Origin: Bradyrhizobium agreste
GTDB taxonomy: Bacteria; Pseudomonadota; Alphaproteobacteria; Rhizobiales; Xanthobacteraceae
Assembly: GCF_016031625.1 (NCBI RefSeq)
Contig: NZ_JACCHP010000012.1
Span: forward strand, 152,722 to 216,721
Length of the DNA: 64,000 nucleotides
Direction: 5' to 3'
Shown here: piece by piece, positions 53,860 through 62,193 of the stretch
Layout: every line of letters starts with the position of its first letter
How positions within the stretch are numbered: the first letter of the stretch is position 1
The notes under the pieces: generated by a model
What the model saw: the letters and a program-made list of their open reading frames with translations, nothing else
The model's database searches: none
What the model was told of the DNA's origin: nothing
Program-made: the position numbers and the translations under genes

Positions 53860-53885
53860 AAATGCCGGCCCAAAGGCCGGCATTT
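53860..53885 (-). terminator. stem-loop between tctA and tctC
   Basis: AAATGCCGGCC / GGCCGGCATTT, 11 perfect pairs around a four-base loop (CAAA on the plus strand), followed on the minus strand by a TTTTATT run. It lies 24 bases before the tctC start. It could attenuate read-through, or protect an mRNA end so that the binding protein is made at a different level from the membrane subunits. Confidence 0.65.
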
Positions 53886-53973
53886 CCATTTCACAAAGCC
53901 GTAACACAAGTCGATTCGACTTCCGAATGCGGCGTGCCGACGCAGGACTGAGCCGACCAGGGCGCGGCCGACC

Positions 53974-55488
53974 TCAATTCTCGGACTCGGTGAACACCTC
54001 GTCGCGCTTGGCGCGCAACACGGGTAGCACCGTAAGGACAAGCAGGCTTGCCGCGACCGCAAGCAGCACCGCCGACAACGGACGCGTCAGGAACACGCTC
54101 CAGTCGCCGCGCGAGATCAGCAGCGCCCGGCGCAGGTTCTCTTCCATCAGTGGTCCCAGCACCATGCCGAGCAAGAGCGGCGCCGGCTCGAAATCGTGCT
54201 TGATCAGCCAATACCCGACGAGACCGAAGATGCCCGCGAGGATGACGTCGACCGGCGCGTTGTTCACCGAATAGATGCCGATCGCGCAGAAGATCACGAT
54301 CGAGGGGAACATCAGCCGGTAGGGCACGCGCAAGAGCCGCACCCAGATTCCGACCAGCGGCAGATTGATGATGATCAGCATCAGATTGCCGATCCACATC
54401 GAGGCGATCATGCCCCAGACGAGATCCGGCTGCTTCTGCATCACCTGCGGACCGGGCACGATGCCATGGATGGTCATCGCGCCCACCATCAGCGCCATTA
54501 CTGCGTTCGGCGGGATGCCGAGAGTGAGCAACGGAATGAACGAGGTCTGTGCCGCGGCATTGTTGGCACTCTCCGGCCCCGCCACGCCCTCGATCGCGCC
54601 GCGGCCGAACCGGGAGGGGTTCTTGGCGAGCTTCTTCTCGAGCGTATAGGCCGCGAAGGACGCGATCACCGCGCCGCCACCGGGCAGGATGCCGAGGATC
54701 GAGCCGAGCACAGTGCCACGCAGGATCGGCGGCGTCGAATCGGCCAGGTCCTTCCGGGTCGGCATCAGGCCGGTGATCTTCTGCTGCACGAGGTCGCGAT
54801 TCATCTCGGCGCCGTGGTCGAGGTTGCGGATGATCTCGGCAAAGCCGAACACACCCATCGCCACGGTCGCAAAGCCGAGGCCGTCGGCGAGCTCCGGAAT
54901 GTTGAAGGCCATGCGCGAGGCACCGGTCTCGATGTCCGAACCGACCATCGACAGCAACAGGCCGAACACGATCATCGCGATCGCCTTCAGCACCGAGCCC
55001 TTGGCCAGCACGACCGCGAAGATCAGACCGAGCACCATCAGCGAGAAATACTCGGCCGGGCCGAACGCCAGCGCGAGTTTCGTCAGGGGTGCGCCGAGCA
55101 GTGCGATCAAGACGGTCGCGACGCAGCCGGCGAAGAACGAGCCGATCGCGGCGATCGCCAGCGCCGGGCCGGCACGGCCCTGCTTAGCCATCTGGTGACC
55201 GTCGATGGCGGTCACGACCGATGTCGCCTCACCGGGTATGTTGACCAGGATCGACGTGGTCGAGCCGCCATATTGCGCACCGTAGTAGATGCCGGCGAGC
55301 ATGATCAGCGCGCCGACCGGCGGCAGCCCGAACGTGATCGGCAGCAGCATCGCAACGGTCGCGATGGTGCCGATGCCGGGGAGAACGCCGACCAGCGTGC
55401 CGACGAGGGCGCCGATCAGGCACATCAGGAGGTTGATCGGGGAGAGCGCGACGGCGAAGCCGTGGGCGAGGTTGGCAAAGATATCCAT
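53974..55488 (-). CDS. tctA: tripartite tricarboxylate transporter large membrane subunit (TctA)
   Basis: 504 residues from ATG 55486-55488. About 10-12 helices. Signature TctA segments: GTLVGVLPGIGTIATVAMLLP, YGAQYGGSTTSILVNIPGEATSV, ILPGGGAVIASFAAYTLEKK and FGRGAIEGVAGPESANNAAAQ, all highly conserved. Uses the ion gradient to import the ligand given by TctC. It starts 7 bases after the tctB stop. Confidence 0.93.
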   Translation of the reverse strand: MDIFANLAHGFAVALSPINLLMCLIGALVGTLVGVLPGIGTIATVAMLLPITFGLPPVGALIMLAGIYYGAQYGGSTTSILVNIPGEATSVVTAIDGHQMAKQGRAGPALAIAAIGSFFAGCVATVLIALLGAPLTKLALAFGPAEYFSLMVLGLIFAVVLAKGSVLKAIAMIVFGLLLSMVGSDIETGASRMAFNIPELADGLGFATVAMGVFGFAEIIRNLDHGAEMNRDLVQQKITGLMPTRKDLADSTPPILRGTVLGSILGILPGGGAVIASFAAYTLEKKLAKNPSRFGRGAIEGVAGPESANNAAAQTSFIPLLTLGIPPNAVMALMVGAMTIHGIVPGPQVMQKQPDLVWGMIASMWIGNLMLIIINLPLVGIWVRLLRVPYRLMFPSIVIFCAIGIYSVNNAPVDVILAGIFGLVGYWLIKHDFEPAPLLLGMVLGPLMEENLRRALLISRGDWSVFLTRPLSAVLLAVAASLLVLTVLPVLRAKRDEVFTESEN

Positions 55489-55495
55489 CACGCCC

Positions 55496-56257
55496 TCACT
55501 GGACCAGGAAACGCGGAAACATCGGCATCGGCAGCCCGAGCACGTAGGGGAACAGGATTGCACAGCCGAGCGTCAGGCAGGCGCCGACGATGGCCGCCTC
55601 CAGCCAACGCGTCTCGTGCGAGCCCGTCGCGGCGATCATGAAGCTGGCAAAAGCCGTGACCACGAGGCCGAGCGGCCGGATCGCCAGCGCGAAGAACAGG
55701 ATCGCCGCCATCACGAACAGCGGCCCGCGCCAGGAATAATGGGCGAGCGCCGGTCCCTCCGTGATCAAGCCGGTCAACGCGACGCCGGCAGACAGGGCAA
55801 CCAGCAGTCCGCCGAACATACGCGGCGCAGTGCCCGCACCGAAGGAGAAGCCACGCATGCCCTGCAAATCGCTCGAGGCCCAGAGCGCGAACAGGGCCAC
55901 GGCCATCAGGACGACGCCGCCGACATAATCTTGCGCCGAACGGATGGTCATGAACAGCGTGAGGATGGCCACCACAAACAGCGGATAGGAATAGATCAGT
56001 GCCAGCAGCACCTCGGACGACATCTTCTTGGCGCCGCCGCCAAACGATCCGAATATGGCGCTGGGCGCGCCGGCGAGCAGCGCCGTCGCGTGGCTGGTGA
56101 CGACCGCCGCCGGACCGCGGCCAGCCCCCCAGCCGAAGATCGTCCCGATCGACCAGATTAATTCGAAAATCTGCGGCGCAATCGCCAGCAGACAAAAGCC
56201 GAGCGCCAACCGGGTGTTTCGGGTGGCTGTCGCTGAGTGGCCCATCGTGTCGGCCAT
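55496..56257 (-). CDS. tctB: tripartite tricarboxylate transporter small membrane subunit (TctB)
   Basis: 253 residues, longer than the ~150 of many TctB proteins because of an extra N-terminal region with helices (LALGFCLLAIAPQIFELIW; LALIYSYPLFVVAILTLFM). The C-terminal half fits TctB: GVVLMAVALFALWASSDL, FSFGAGTAPRMFGGLLVALSAGV and LAIRPLGLVVTAFASFMIAA. It pairs with TctA. First gene of the tctB-tctA-tctC order, facing away from ssrA. Confidence 0.85.
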   Translation of the reverse strand: MADTMGHSATATRNTRLALGFCLLAIAPQIFELIWSIGTIFGWGAGRGPAAVVTSHATALLAGAPSAIFGSFGGGAKKMSSEVLLALIYSYPLFVVAILTLFMTIRSAQDYVGGVVLMAVALFALWASSDLQGMRGFSFGAGTAPRMFGGLLVALSAGVALTGLITEGPALAHYSWRGPLFVMAAILFFALAIRPLGLVVTAFASFMIAATGSHETRWLEAAIVGACLTLGCAILFPYVLGLPMPMFPRFLVQ

Positions 56258-56519
56258 GCCTGTCTCCTCCGCGACCTGTAAGTCACGAGCACTGTTGTTC
56301 TAAATCGGCTGGAACTGGTTACCCCCGCCCGGATCACTGCCTAGCGATTTTCATCACACAATGCCAGCAAAACCCAACACGCCGCCGGCCAGCAGAAGCC
56401 AGAGGGGATCGGCCCAGACCTCTGGCAATGGCCAGAACAGCGACCAGCCCGCGCGGTCCGGAACCTATCCAAAGGGAACCGCGGGATCGCGCCCCCAACC
56501 CTCTGTTTTTCGGAAGCTT

Positions 56520-56869
56520 TGCCCCCTATATTGGGGGTGCCGGTTCGCCGGCTATGGAAATAAACGGTCGTCGCAATAAACCATTCGGACCCGGGGGCGG
56601 TACCCGGCGCCTCCACCAAAGCCCACCATCGGGCGAGCCCGAAGCTGGGCTTTGGCGGGGGCGAAATAGGATCGACGAGGGCGTAAAGGGCGTACTTTTT
56701 CCCGGTATTGTTCCGCCGTTATCGGGCTACTGCAATAGTTGCCAACGACAACTTTGCTCCGGTTGCTCAGGCTGCGTAACGCAGTTTGAAAGACCACTCT
56801 AAAGTCCTAGTGGGTTAAGCTCCGCTAGGCGGGGTTCGGAGGCACCTGGCAACAGAAGCCTCCACTTTA
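56520..56869 (+). ncRNA. ssrA: tmRNA, two-piece circularly permuted alphaproteobacterial form
   Basis: The order is acceptor piece first, coding piece second. The acceptor 3' end reads CGGTACCCGGCGCCTCCACCA and finishes at 56618. A hairpin spacer (56619-56656, AAGCCCA...TGGGCTT) is presumably excised. The coding piece begins GGGGGCG at 56657, which pairs with CGCCTCC of the acceptor to make the alanine-type acceptor stem. The tag frame, GCC at 56741 to TAA at 56779, encodes ANDNFAPVAQAA. A 213-base coding piece, the size reported for the Bradyrhizobium sra RNA, would end at 56869 just after the terminal GGAGGC/GCCTCC stem. The 5' boundary is approximate. It rescues stalled ribosomes and tags the peptide for proteolysis. 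Confidence 0.93.
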
Positions 56870-56982
56870 CTCTTCGATTTCTTCCCCGACGGGGACTCCT
56901 GCTCGCCCGTCAGGCGCGGTACTATTGCGACTTGGCGAGTCGGATCGGCAGGGTCCGGCTGTGGGGATGCAACAGGACCACC

Positions 56983-57501
56983 ATGGCGACCGATCATATC
57001 CGATACGATGTGCTGGCCCGCGATGCGCTGCGCAGCGTGCTGCGGAAGGTGCTGAGCGATGCCGCGGCCCATGGCCTGCCGGGCGAGCACCATTTCTTCA
57101 TCACCTTCGTGTCCAAGGCCGAGGGCGTGAAGCTGTCGCCGCGGCTGCTCGCGCAATATCCGGAGGAGATGACGATCATCCTCCAGCACCAGTTCTGGGA
57201 TCTGACCGTGCTCGAGGACCGTTTCGAGGTCGGCCTGTCCTTTGGCGGCATTCCCGAGCGGCTGGTAGTGCCGTTCAGTGCCATCAAGAGCTTCCTCGAT
57301 CCGTCCGTGAAGTTCGGTCTCCAGTTCGACACCTCCGACGTCACCGAGGTCGCGCCGGACAATCTGCCGGCAGCGCCCGCGCCATCGGCCGTATCGGTCC
57401 CGGCACCTGCCACGGAGAAGGCGGAAGCTGCCGACGAGCCGACCCCGCCAAGCCAGGGCGGCGCCGAGGTCGTGCGGCTCGATCGTTTCCGCAAGAAATG
57501 A
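56983..57501 (+). CDS. sspB: SspB-family ClpXP adaptor (alphaproteobacterial SspB)
   Basis: 172 residues from ATG 56983 (MATDHIRYDVLARDALRSVL). SspB core: GLPGEHHFFITFVSKAEGVKLS, PEEMTIILQHQFWDLTVLEDRFEVGLSFGGIPERLVVPFSAI. It is followed by an Ala/Pro/Glu-rich flexible linker and a conserved-looking C-terminal tail VVRLDRFRKK, where SspB proteins carry their ClpX-binding motif. It delivers SsrA-tagged proteins to ClpXP. The gene lies 113 bases after ssrA on the same strand, linking tag and adaptor. Confidence 0.92.
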   Translation: MATDHIRYDVLARDALRSVLRKVLSDAAAHGLPGEHHFFITFVSKAEGVKLSPRLLAQYPEEMTIILQHQFWDLTVLEDRFEVGLSFGGIPERLVVPFSAIKSFLDPSVKFGLQFDTSDVTEVAPDNLPAAPAPSAVSVPAPATEKAEAADEPTPPSQGGAEVVRLDRFRKK

Positions 57502-57602
57502 TCCAGCTTGGCCGCGAAGCCGTCGCGACTGCCCAAACTGCCTATATAGAGAAGCACATGAAGAGGCCGTGCGGCGCTTCGCGCGGCAGAATGGATGTGC
57601 TC

Positions 57603-59024
57603 ATGGCCAAAGCGTCCCGCTCGAAGACTGCCCGCCCCGCAACCCGAACCGAGACCGACAGCTTCGGTCCCATCGAGGTCGCCGCCGACCGGTATTGGGG
57701 GGCGCAGACCGAGCGCTCGCGCCAGAATTTCCGCATCGGCACCGACCGCATGCCGATCTCGCTCGTGCATGCGCTCGGCATGGTCAAGCTCGCCGCCACG
57801 CAGTCCAATCTCGAGCTCGGCCTGCTCGACCAGCGCCGCGCCGATGCCATCATCCGCGCCGCGCGCGAGGTGATCGAGGGCAAGCTGGACGACCATTTCC
57901 CGCTTGTCGTGTGGCAGACCGGCTCGGGCACGCAGAGCAACATGAACCTCAACGAGGTGATCGCCAACCGCGCCAACGAGCTGCTCGGCGGCGAGCTCGG
58001 CGCCAAGAAGCCGGTGCATCCCAACGACCACGTCAACATGAGCCAGTCGTCGAACGACTCCTTCCCGACCGCGATGCACATCGCCGCCGCAAGCCGCATC
58101 AATGCCGATCTCGTCCCTGCGCTCGGTGAGCTGCTGCGCGCGCTGCGCAAGAAGGAGAAGGAGTTTTCGAAAATCGTGAAGATCGGCCGCACCCATACCC
58201 AGGATGCGACGCCGCTGACGCTCGGTCAGGAATTTTCCGGCTATGCGGCGCAGGTCGAAAGCGGCATCGCCCGGCTCAAGATCGCGGTGAAGGACCTCTA
58301 TCCGCTGGCGCAGGGCGGCACAGCCGTCGGCACCGGCCTCAACTCGAAGCCGCGCTTTGCAAGGCTGTTCGCCAAGCACGTTGCCCGGATCACCAAACTG
58401 CCCTTCACCAGCGCTGCCAACAAATTCGAGGCGCTGGCCTCGAACGATGCCTATGTGCTGGCGCACGGCGCCATCAATTCCGTCGCGACCGGCCTGTTCA
58501 AGATCGCCAACGACATCCGCCTGCTCGGCTCCGGCCCGCGCTCAGGGCTCGGCGAATTGATCCTGCCGGAGAACGAGCCCGGCTCCTCGATCATGCCGGG
58601 CAAGGTCAACCCCACCCAATGCGAGGCGATGACCATGGTGTGCTGCCAGGTGTTCGGCAATCACACCGCAATCACGGTCGCCGGCAGCCAGGGCCATTTC
58701 GAGCTCAACGTCTACAAGCCGGTGCTGGCCTACAACATGCTGCACTCGATCCGCCTGATGGCGGATGCCGCGCGCTCCTTCACCGAGCATTGCGTCAGCG
58801 GCATCCGCGCCGACGAGAAGCGGATCAAGGAGCTGATGCAGCGCTCGCTGATGCTGGTGACGGCGCTCGCGCCTAAGATTGGCTACGACAACGCCGCCAA
58901 GGTGGCCAAGACGGCGCATGCCAACGGCACCACGTTGAAGGAGGAGGCACTGCGGCTCGGCTTCGTCTCGGCCGACGAGTTCGACCGGCTCGTCCGCCCC
59001 GAGAAGATGACCAGCCCGGGATGA
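57603..59024 (+). CDS. fumC: class II fumarate hydratase
   Basis: 473 residues from ATG 57603 (MAKASRSKTARPATRTETDS); in-frame ATGs at 57591 and 57558 are less likely. Fumarase/aspartase-fold signatures: WGAQTERSRQNFRIG, QTGSGTQSNMNLNEVIANRA, HVNMSQSSNDSFPTAMHIAA and the family signature GSSIMPGKVNPTQCE near residue 327. The N-terminal ~15 basic residues are an extension compared with E. coli FumC. It interconverts fumarate and malate in the TCA cycle, oxygen-stable type without an iron-sulfur cluster. It follows sspB by 101 bases. Confidence 0.95.
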   Translation: MAKASRSKTARPATRTETDSFGPIEVAADRYWGAQTERSRQNFRIGTDRMPISLVHALGMVKLAATQSNLELGLLDQRRADAIIRAAREVIEGKLDDHFPLVVWQTGSGTQSNMNLNEVIANRANELLGGELGAKKPVHPNDHVNMSQSSNDSFPTAMHIAAASRINADLVPALGELLRALRKKEKEFSKIVKIGRTHTQDATPLTLGQEFSGYAAQVESGIARLKIAVKDLYPLAQGGTAVGTGLNSKPRFARLFAKHVARITKLPFTSAANKFEALASNDAYVLAHGAINSVATGLFKIANDIRLLGSGPRSGLGELILPENEPGSSIMPGKVNPTQCEAMTMVCCQVFGNHTAITVAGSQGHFELNVYKPVLAYNMLHSIRLMADAARSFTEHCVSGIRADEKRIKELMQRSLMLVTALAPKIGYDNAAKVAKTAHANGTTLKEEALRLGFVSADEFDRLVRPEKMTSPG

Positions 59025-59299
59025 TTTCCGAATTCCGATAGCCATCCGTAATGATACGGACGCTCGGGGCCCAAAAATATGCGGCTTTGGGGGCGGGATT
59101 TGATTACCGTCAATGTTGCGGCGGGGCGGCGTGTTACGCAGGCCTACTGCCCTCGATGGGGCGAATTCATCCTTTGATGCCCCAAGGGCCGATTGACGAG
59201 GACGAGCGAATGGCGATCAAGTCTTCTGGGGCGCAGTGCGGCGCCCTGTTTCTGAATGTTTCATCCTGCCTGAAGAGGATCGGATGATGGAGACGCGGC

Positions 59300-59488
59300 A
59301 TGGGGAACGTCATCAACCTGAATCGTTTCAGGAAGCGCGTCGAGCGGGAAGCCTCGGCGAAGCAGGCGGACGCCAACCGGGCGAAATTCGGGCGCACGAA
59401 GGCGGAACGGTCGTCCGAGGCGAAACGGGCGGACCAGGCCAAGGAGCATCTGGACCAGCACCGGATCGATCGCGAGGAGCAGCCATGA
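59300..59488 (+). CDS. DUF4169 small basic protein
   Basis: 62 residues. The N-terminal motif GNVINLNRFRKRVEREASAK is diagnostic of DUF4169, followed by a highly charged helical stretch (Lys/Arg/Glu/Ala-rich, ending DQHRIDREEQP). No membrane segment. Its stop overlaps the start of the ribbon-helix-helix gene by 4 bases (ATGA), so the two are co-translated. The N-terminal INLNRFRKR resembles the SspB C-terminal tail encoded 1.8 kb upstream. The function of the family is unknown. Confidence 0.85.
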   Translation: MGNVINLNRFRKRVEREASAKQADANRAKFGRTKAERSSEAKRADQAKEHLDQHRIDREEQP

Positions 59489-59736
59489 AGTCGCCGGTCG
59501 TGAAACGGTCGATCGTCGTCGCCGGCCACAAGACCAGCGTCAGCCTGGAAGAGGCGTTCTGGAACGGCATGAAAGAGATCTCCGGCTTGCGCAACATGAC
59601 CTTGTCCGAGCTGGTCGGCGAGATCGACAACAACCGCCAGCAGGGCAATCTGTCGTCGGCGATCCGCCTGTTCGTCCTGGACTACTTCAAGAGCCGCGCC
59701 ATGGCCGCCCAGCCGGACAAGGTCCCGGCCCAGTAG
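59485..59736 (+). CDS. ribbon-helix-helix domain protein
   Basis: 83 residues from ATG 59485. PVVKRSIVVAGHKTSVSLEEAFWNGMKEI reads as the beta-strand and first helix of an RHH_4-type fold, then RNMTLSELVGEIDNNRQQGNLSSAIRLFVLDYFKSRA forms the second helix and a C-terminal helix. RHH proteins usually bind DNA as dimers, and this conserved family has no assigned target. It is translationally coupled to the DUF4169 gene. It is not obviously a toxin-antitoxin pair because DUF4169 has no toxin features. Confidence 0.85.
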   Translation: MKSPVVKRSIVVAGHKTSVSLEEAFWNGMKEISGLRNMTLSELVGEIDNNRQQGNLSSAIRLFVLDYFKSRAMAAQPDKVPAQ

Positions 59737-59770
59737 CCGTCGGGAGGCGCCCGCGACGGCGCCCCGGCCT

Positions 59771-59799
59771 CTGCACTTTAAAATCGCTCTAAGGTGCAG
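59771..59799. promoter_or_regulatory. Irr-type iron control element before feoAB
   Basis: TTTAAAA-TCG-CTCTAAG at 59777-59793 matches 11 of 14 defined positions of the rhizobial iron control element as I recall it (TTTAGAA-N3-TTCTAAA). It is flanked by a perfect CTGCAC/GTGCAG dyad that extends the symmetry to 29 bases. It lies 54 bases before feoA. Control by the haem-linked iron regulator Irr is inferred. Confidence 0.6.
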
Positions 59800-59852
59800 C
59801 TTCGGCGGGCGGGCGCGCTTGACCTCAATGCCCGGCGTTGAAAATACAGGGC

Positions 59853-60128
59853 ATGACCGACACCACTGATACGCGTTCGCACATGCCGCTGGGTCTGGCC
59901 CAGCGCGGCTATACCGGCGTCATCCAGCACCTCGCCGCCAAAGAGGCTGGCTCGGCGCTTTCGGAGGTCGAGCTCGAGAGCCGCCTGATCGAGCTCGGCT
60001 TCGTCGAGGGCGCCCGGGTCGAGATCCTGCATGAGGGGCTGGTCGGACGCGACCCGATCGCGGTCCGGGTCGACAACATCACCATCGCGGTCCGCCGTCG
60101 CGAAGCCATGGCCATCATCGTCGCCTGA
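59853..60128 (+). CDS. feoA: ferrous iron transport protein A
   Basis: 91 residues from ATG 59853 (MTDTTDTRSHMPLGLAQRG); a TTG at 59838 is a weaker alternative. SH3-like FeoA pattern: LAQRGYTGVIQHLA, LESRLIELGFVEGARVEILHEGLVGRDPIAVRV and a closing ITIAVRRREAMAIIV. It is a small cytosolic partner of FeoB. The gene is 38 bases before feoB and shares its promoter with the Irr-like box. Confidence 0.92.
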   Translation: MTDTTDTRSHMPLGLAQRGYTGVIQHLAAKEAGSALSEVELESRLIELGFVEGARVEILHEGLVGRDPIAVRVDNITIAVRRREAMAIIVA

Positions 60129-60166
60129 CGCGCGACCGGAATCTTGCCCGCAAGGCCCTTGATCCC

Positions 60167-62038
60167 ATGGAAGCACCGCTGCTGCATCTCGCCCTGGTCG
60201 GTACGCCCAACAGCGGCAAGACGTCGCTGTTCAACGCGCTGACCGGCAGCCGGCAGAAGGTCGCGAACTATCCCGGCGTCACCGTCGAGCGCAAGGAAGG
60301 CTTCTTCGTCACCCCGCTCGGCCGCCAGGTCTCCGTGGTCGACCTGCCCGGTACCTATTCGCTGCGCGGCCGCAGCCCGGACGAGGAGATCACCCGCGAC
60401 TTCGTGCTCGGCAAGGCCTCCGGCGAGATCGTGCCCGATATCGTGCTGTGCGTCGCCGATTCCACCAATCTGCGCCTGACCATCCGCCTGCTGCTGGAGC
60501 TGAAGCGCACCGGGCGGCCGATGATCCTCGTGCTCAACATGTTCGACATCGCAAGCCGCCGCGGCATCGATGTCGACGTCGAGCGGCTCGCCAAGGAGCT
60601 CGACGTGCCCGTGGTCACCTCGATCGCGGTGCGCAAGGGCGGCACGGCCGACCTGCTCAAGCTGACCGACGAGATCTCGGCCAAGCTTGCCGCCGAGCCG
60701 CAGGACAACAGCTGGCGCGCGCTCACCGTCAGCGAATTGCGCGCGACCCAGCGCGAGGCCGACCGCATCATCGCCGACTGCGTCAGCCTGCCTGCTCGCC
60801 CCGACACCTGGACCGCACGGATCGACGCCGTCGTGTTGCATCCGGTCGGCGGGCTGATCGTGCTCGCGCTGATCCTGTTCGTGATGTTCCAGGCGGTGTT
60901 CGCCTGGGCGCAGCCGGCGATGGAGCTGCTGAAGTCCGGCTTCGACTCGCTCGGCGAGCTGGTGCATGCCACCCTGCCCGACGGCTTGCTGCAAAGCTTC
61001 CTGCAGAACGGCGTGATCTCCGGCGTCGGCAGCGTCATCGTGTTCCTGCCGCAGATCATCCTCATCTTCCTGTTCATCCTGCTCCTGGAAGATTTCGGCT
61101 ACATGGCGCGCGCGGCGTTCCTGATGGACCGCATCATGGGCGGTGCCGGCCTGCACGGCCGCGCCTTCATACCGCTGCTGTCGAGCTTTGCCTGCGCCAT
61201 TCCCGGCATCATGGCGACGCGCGTCATCGACGACAAGCGCGACCGGCTGACCACGATCCTGATCGCGCCGCTCATGACCTGCTCGGCACGCATCCCGGTC
61301 TATACGCTGATCATCTCCGCCTTCATCCCTGCCAAGGACGTCTGGGGCTTCGTCAACCTGCAGGGCCTCGTGATGTTCGGCCTCTACACGACCGGGATCG
61401 TCAGCGCGCTTGCCGTCTCGTTCGTGATCAAGTTCTTCATGATCCGCGACTATGCGCCGGCGCCGTTCATGCTGGAGCTGCCGGACTACAAATTGCCGCG
61501 CCTGAAGTCGGTCGCGATCGGCATCTTCACCCGCGCCAAGATGTTCCTGTACCGCGCCGGCACCACGATCTTCTCGATGATGGTGCTGATCTGGTTCCTG
61601 GCCTCGTTCCCGCAGCCGCCCGCGGGTGCCACCGAGCCCGCCATCGACTTCAGCCTCGCTGCGATGATCGGCAAGGCACTCGCGCCCCTGCTCGCCCCCG
61701 TCGGCTTCAACTGGCAGATCGCGGTGGCCTTGATCCCGGGCATGGCGGCGCGCGAGGTGGCGGTCGCGGCGCTCGGCACCGTCTATGCGATCGAGGGCGG
61801 CAAGGAAGCGGCCGAGCAGATCGGCCAGGTGCTGGCGACGAAATGGTCGCTCGCGACCGCGCTGTCGATGCTGGCCTGGTACATCTTCGCCCCGCAATGC
61901 GCCTCCACGCTCGCCGTGATCCGGCGCGAGACCGGCAGCTGGGCCTGGATGGGGGTCACCTTCGCCTACATGCTGGTGCTGGCCTATGCGGCGAGCCTCG
62001 TGACGTACAACGTCGCCGTCGCGCTCGGCGCGGGCTAG
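60167..62038 (+). CDS. feoB: ferrous iron transporter B (GTPase-permease)
   Basis: 623 residues. The N-terminal GTPase has G1 VGTPNSGKTSLFNALTG, a G2/switch I region NYPGVTVERKEG, G3 VVDLPGTYSL and G4 LNMFD (canonical NxxD). The C-terminal half has Gate motifs and about eight helices: GVGSVIVFLPQIILIFLFILLLED, AFIPLLSSFACAIPGIMATR, and a second Gate segment LMTCSARIPVY. The length is shorter than E. coli FeoB (773) but usual for rhizobia. It imports Fe2+ into the cytosol. Confidence 0.94.
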   Translation: MEAPLLHLALVGTPNSGKTSLFNALTGSRQKVANYPGVTVERKEGFFVTPLGRQVSVVDLPGTYSLRGRSPDEEITRDFVLGKASGEIVPDIVLCVADSTNLRLTIRLLLELKRTGRPMILVLNMFDIASRRGIDVDVERLAKELDVPVVTSIAVRKGGTADLLKLTDEISAKLAAEPQDNSWRALTVSELRATQREADRIIADCVSLPARPDTWTARIDAVVLHPVGGLIVLALILFVMFQAVFAWAQPAMELLKSGFDSLGELVHATLPDGLLQSFLQNGVISGVGSVIVFLPQIILIFLFILLLEDFGYMARAAFLMDRIMGGAGLHGRAFIPLLSSFACAIPGIMATRVIDDKRDRLTTILIAPLMTCSARIPVYTLIISAFIPAKDVWGFVNLQGLVMFGLYTTGIVSALAVSFVIKFFMIRDYAPAPFMLELPDYKLPRLKSVAIGIFTRAKMFLYRAGTTIFSMMVLIWFLASFPQPPAGATEPAIDFSLAAMIGKALAPLLAPVGFNWQIAVALIPGMAAREVAVAALGTVYAIEGGKEAAEQIGQVLATKWSLATALSMLAWYIFAPQCASTLAVIRRETGSWAWMGVTFAYMLVLAYAASLVTYNVAVALGAG

Positions 62039-62066
62039 GGACCTTCAAAACAAAAAAGTGCGAAAA

Positions 62067-62094
62067 CAACCCCATGCACAGTAGACCGGGGTTG
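62067..62094. terminator. stem-loop after feoB
   Basis: CAACCCC-N14-GGGGTTG, a 7+7 inverted repeat beginning 28 bases after the feoB stop. The loop includes ATGCACAGTAGACC. There is no T tract downstream. It may mark the end of the feoAB transcript or be a copy of a short dispersed element. Confidence 0.45.
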
Positions 62095-62193
62095 CGAAAT
62101 CAATGACTTACGGATTATCCTAAGCCGCCGATTGCGCCATCGGGCAAAATGAGCGAGACAATTGTCCGTTATTGCCCTCGCAAGGGACGAGCC

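Noticed and set aside
56341..56440. Minus-strand peptide ending LLLAGGVLGFAGIV, resembling a membrane helix
   Set aside because: In-frame upstream TAG and no start codon leave only ~30 residues without an initiation site; possibly a remnant, not supportable as a gene.
56341..56619. 92-codon minus-strand ORF beginning MVEAPGTAPGSEWF over the tmRNA acceptor piece
   Set aside because: It is the reverse complement of the tmRNA acceptor arm. Such ORFs are a common false annotation and the RNA structure explains the sequence fully.
56925..57602. The fumarase frame is open upstream through sspB, suggesting a 699-aa fusion
   Set aside because: Within that stretch the real coding frame is sspB, with a clear domain and tail; the upstream part of the fumarase frame has no recognisable protein.
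59909..61897. 662-codon minus-strand ORF opposite feoA and feoB
   Set aside because: Antisense shadow rich in Gln/His/Asp/Arg; both Feo proteins are intact on the plus strand.
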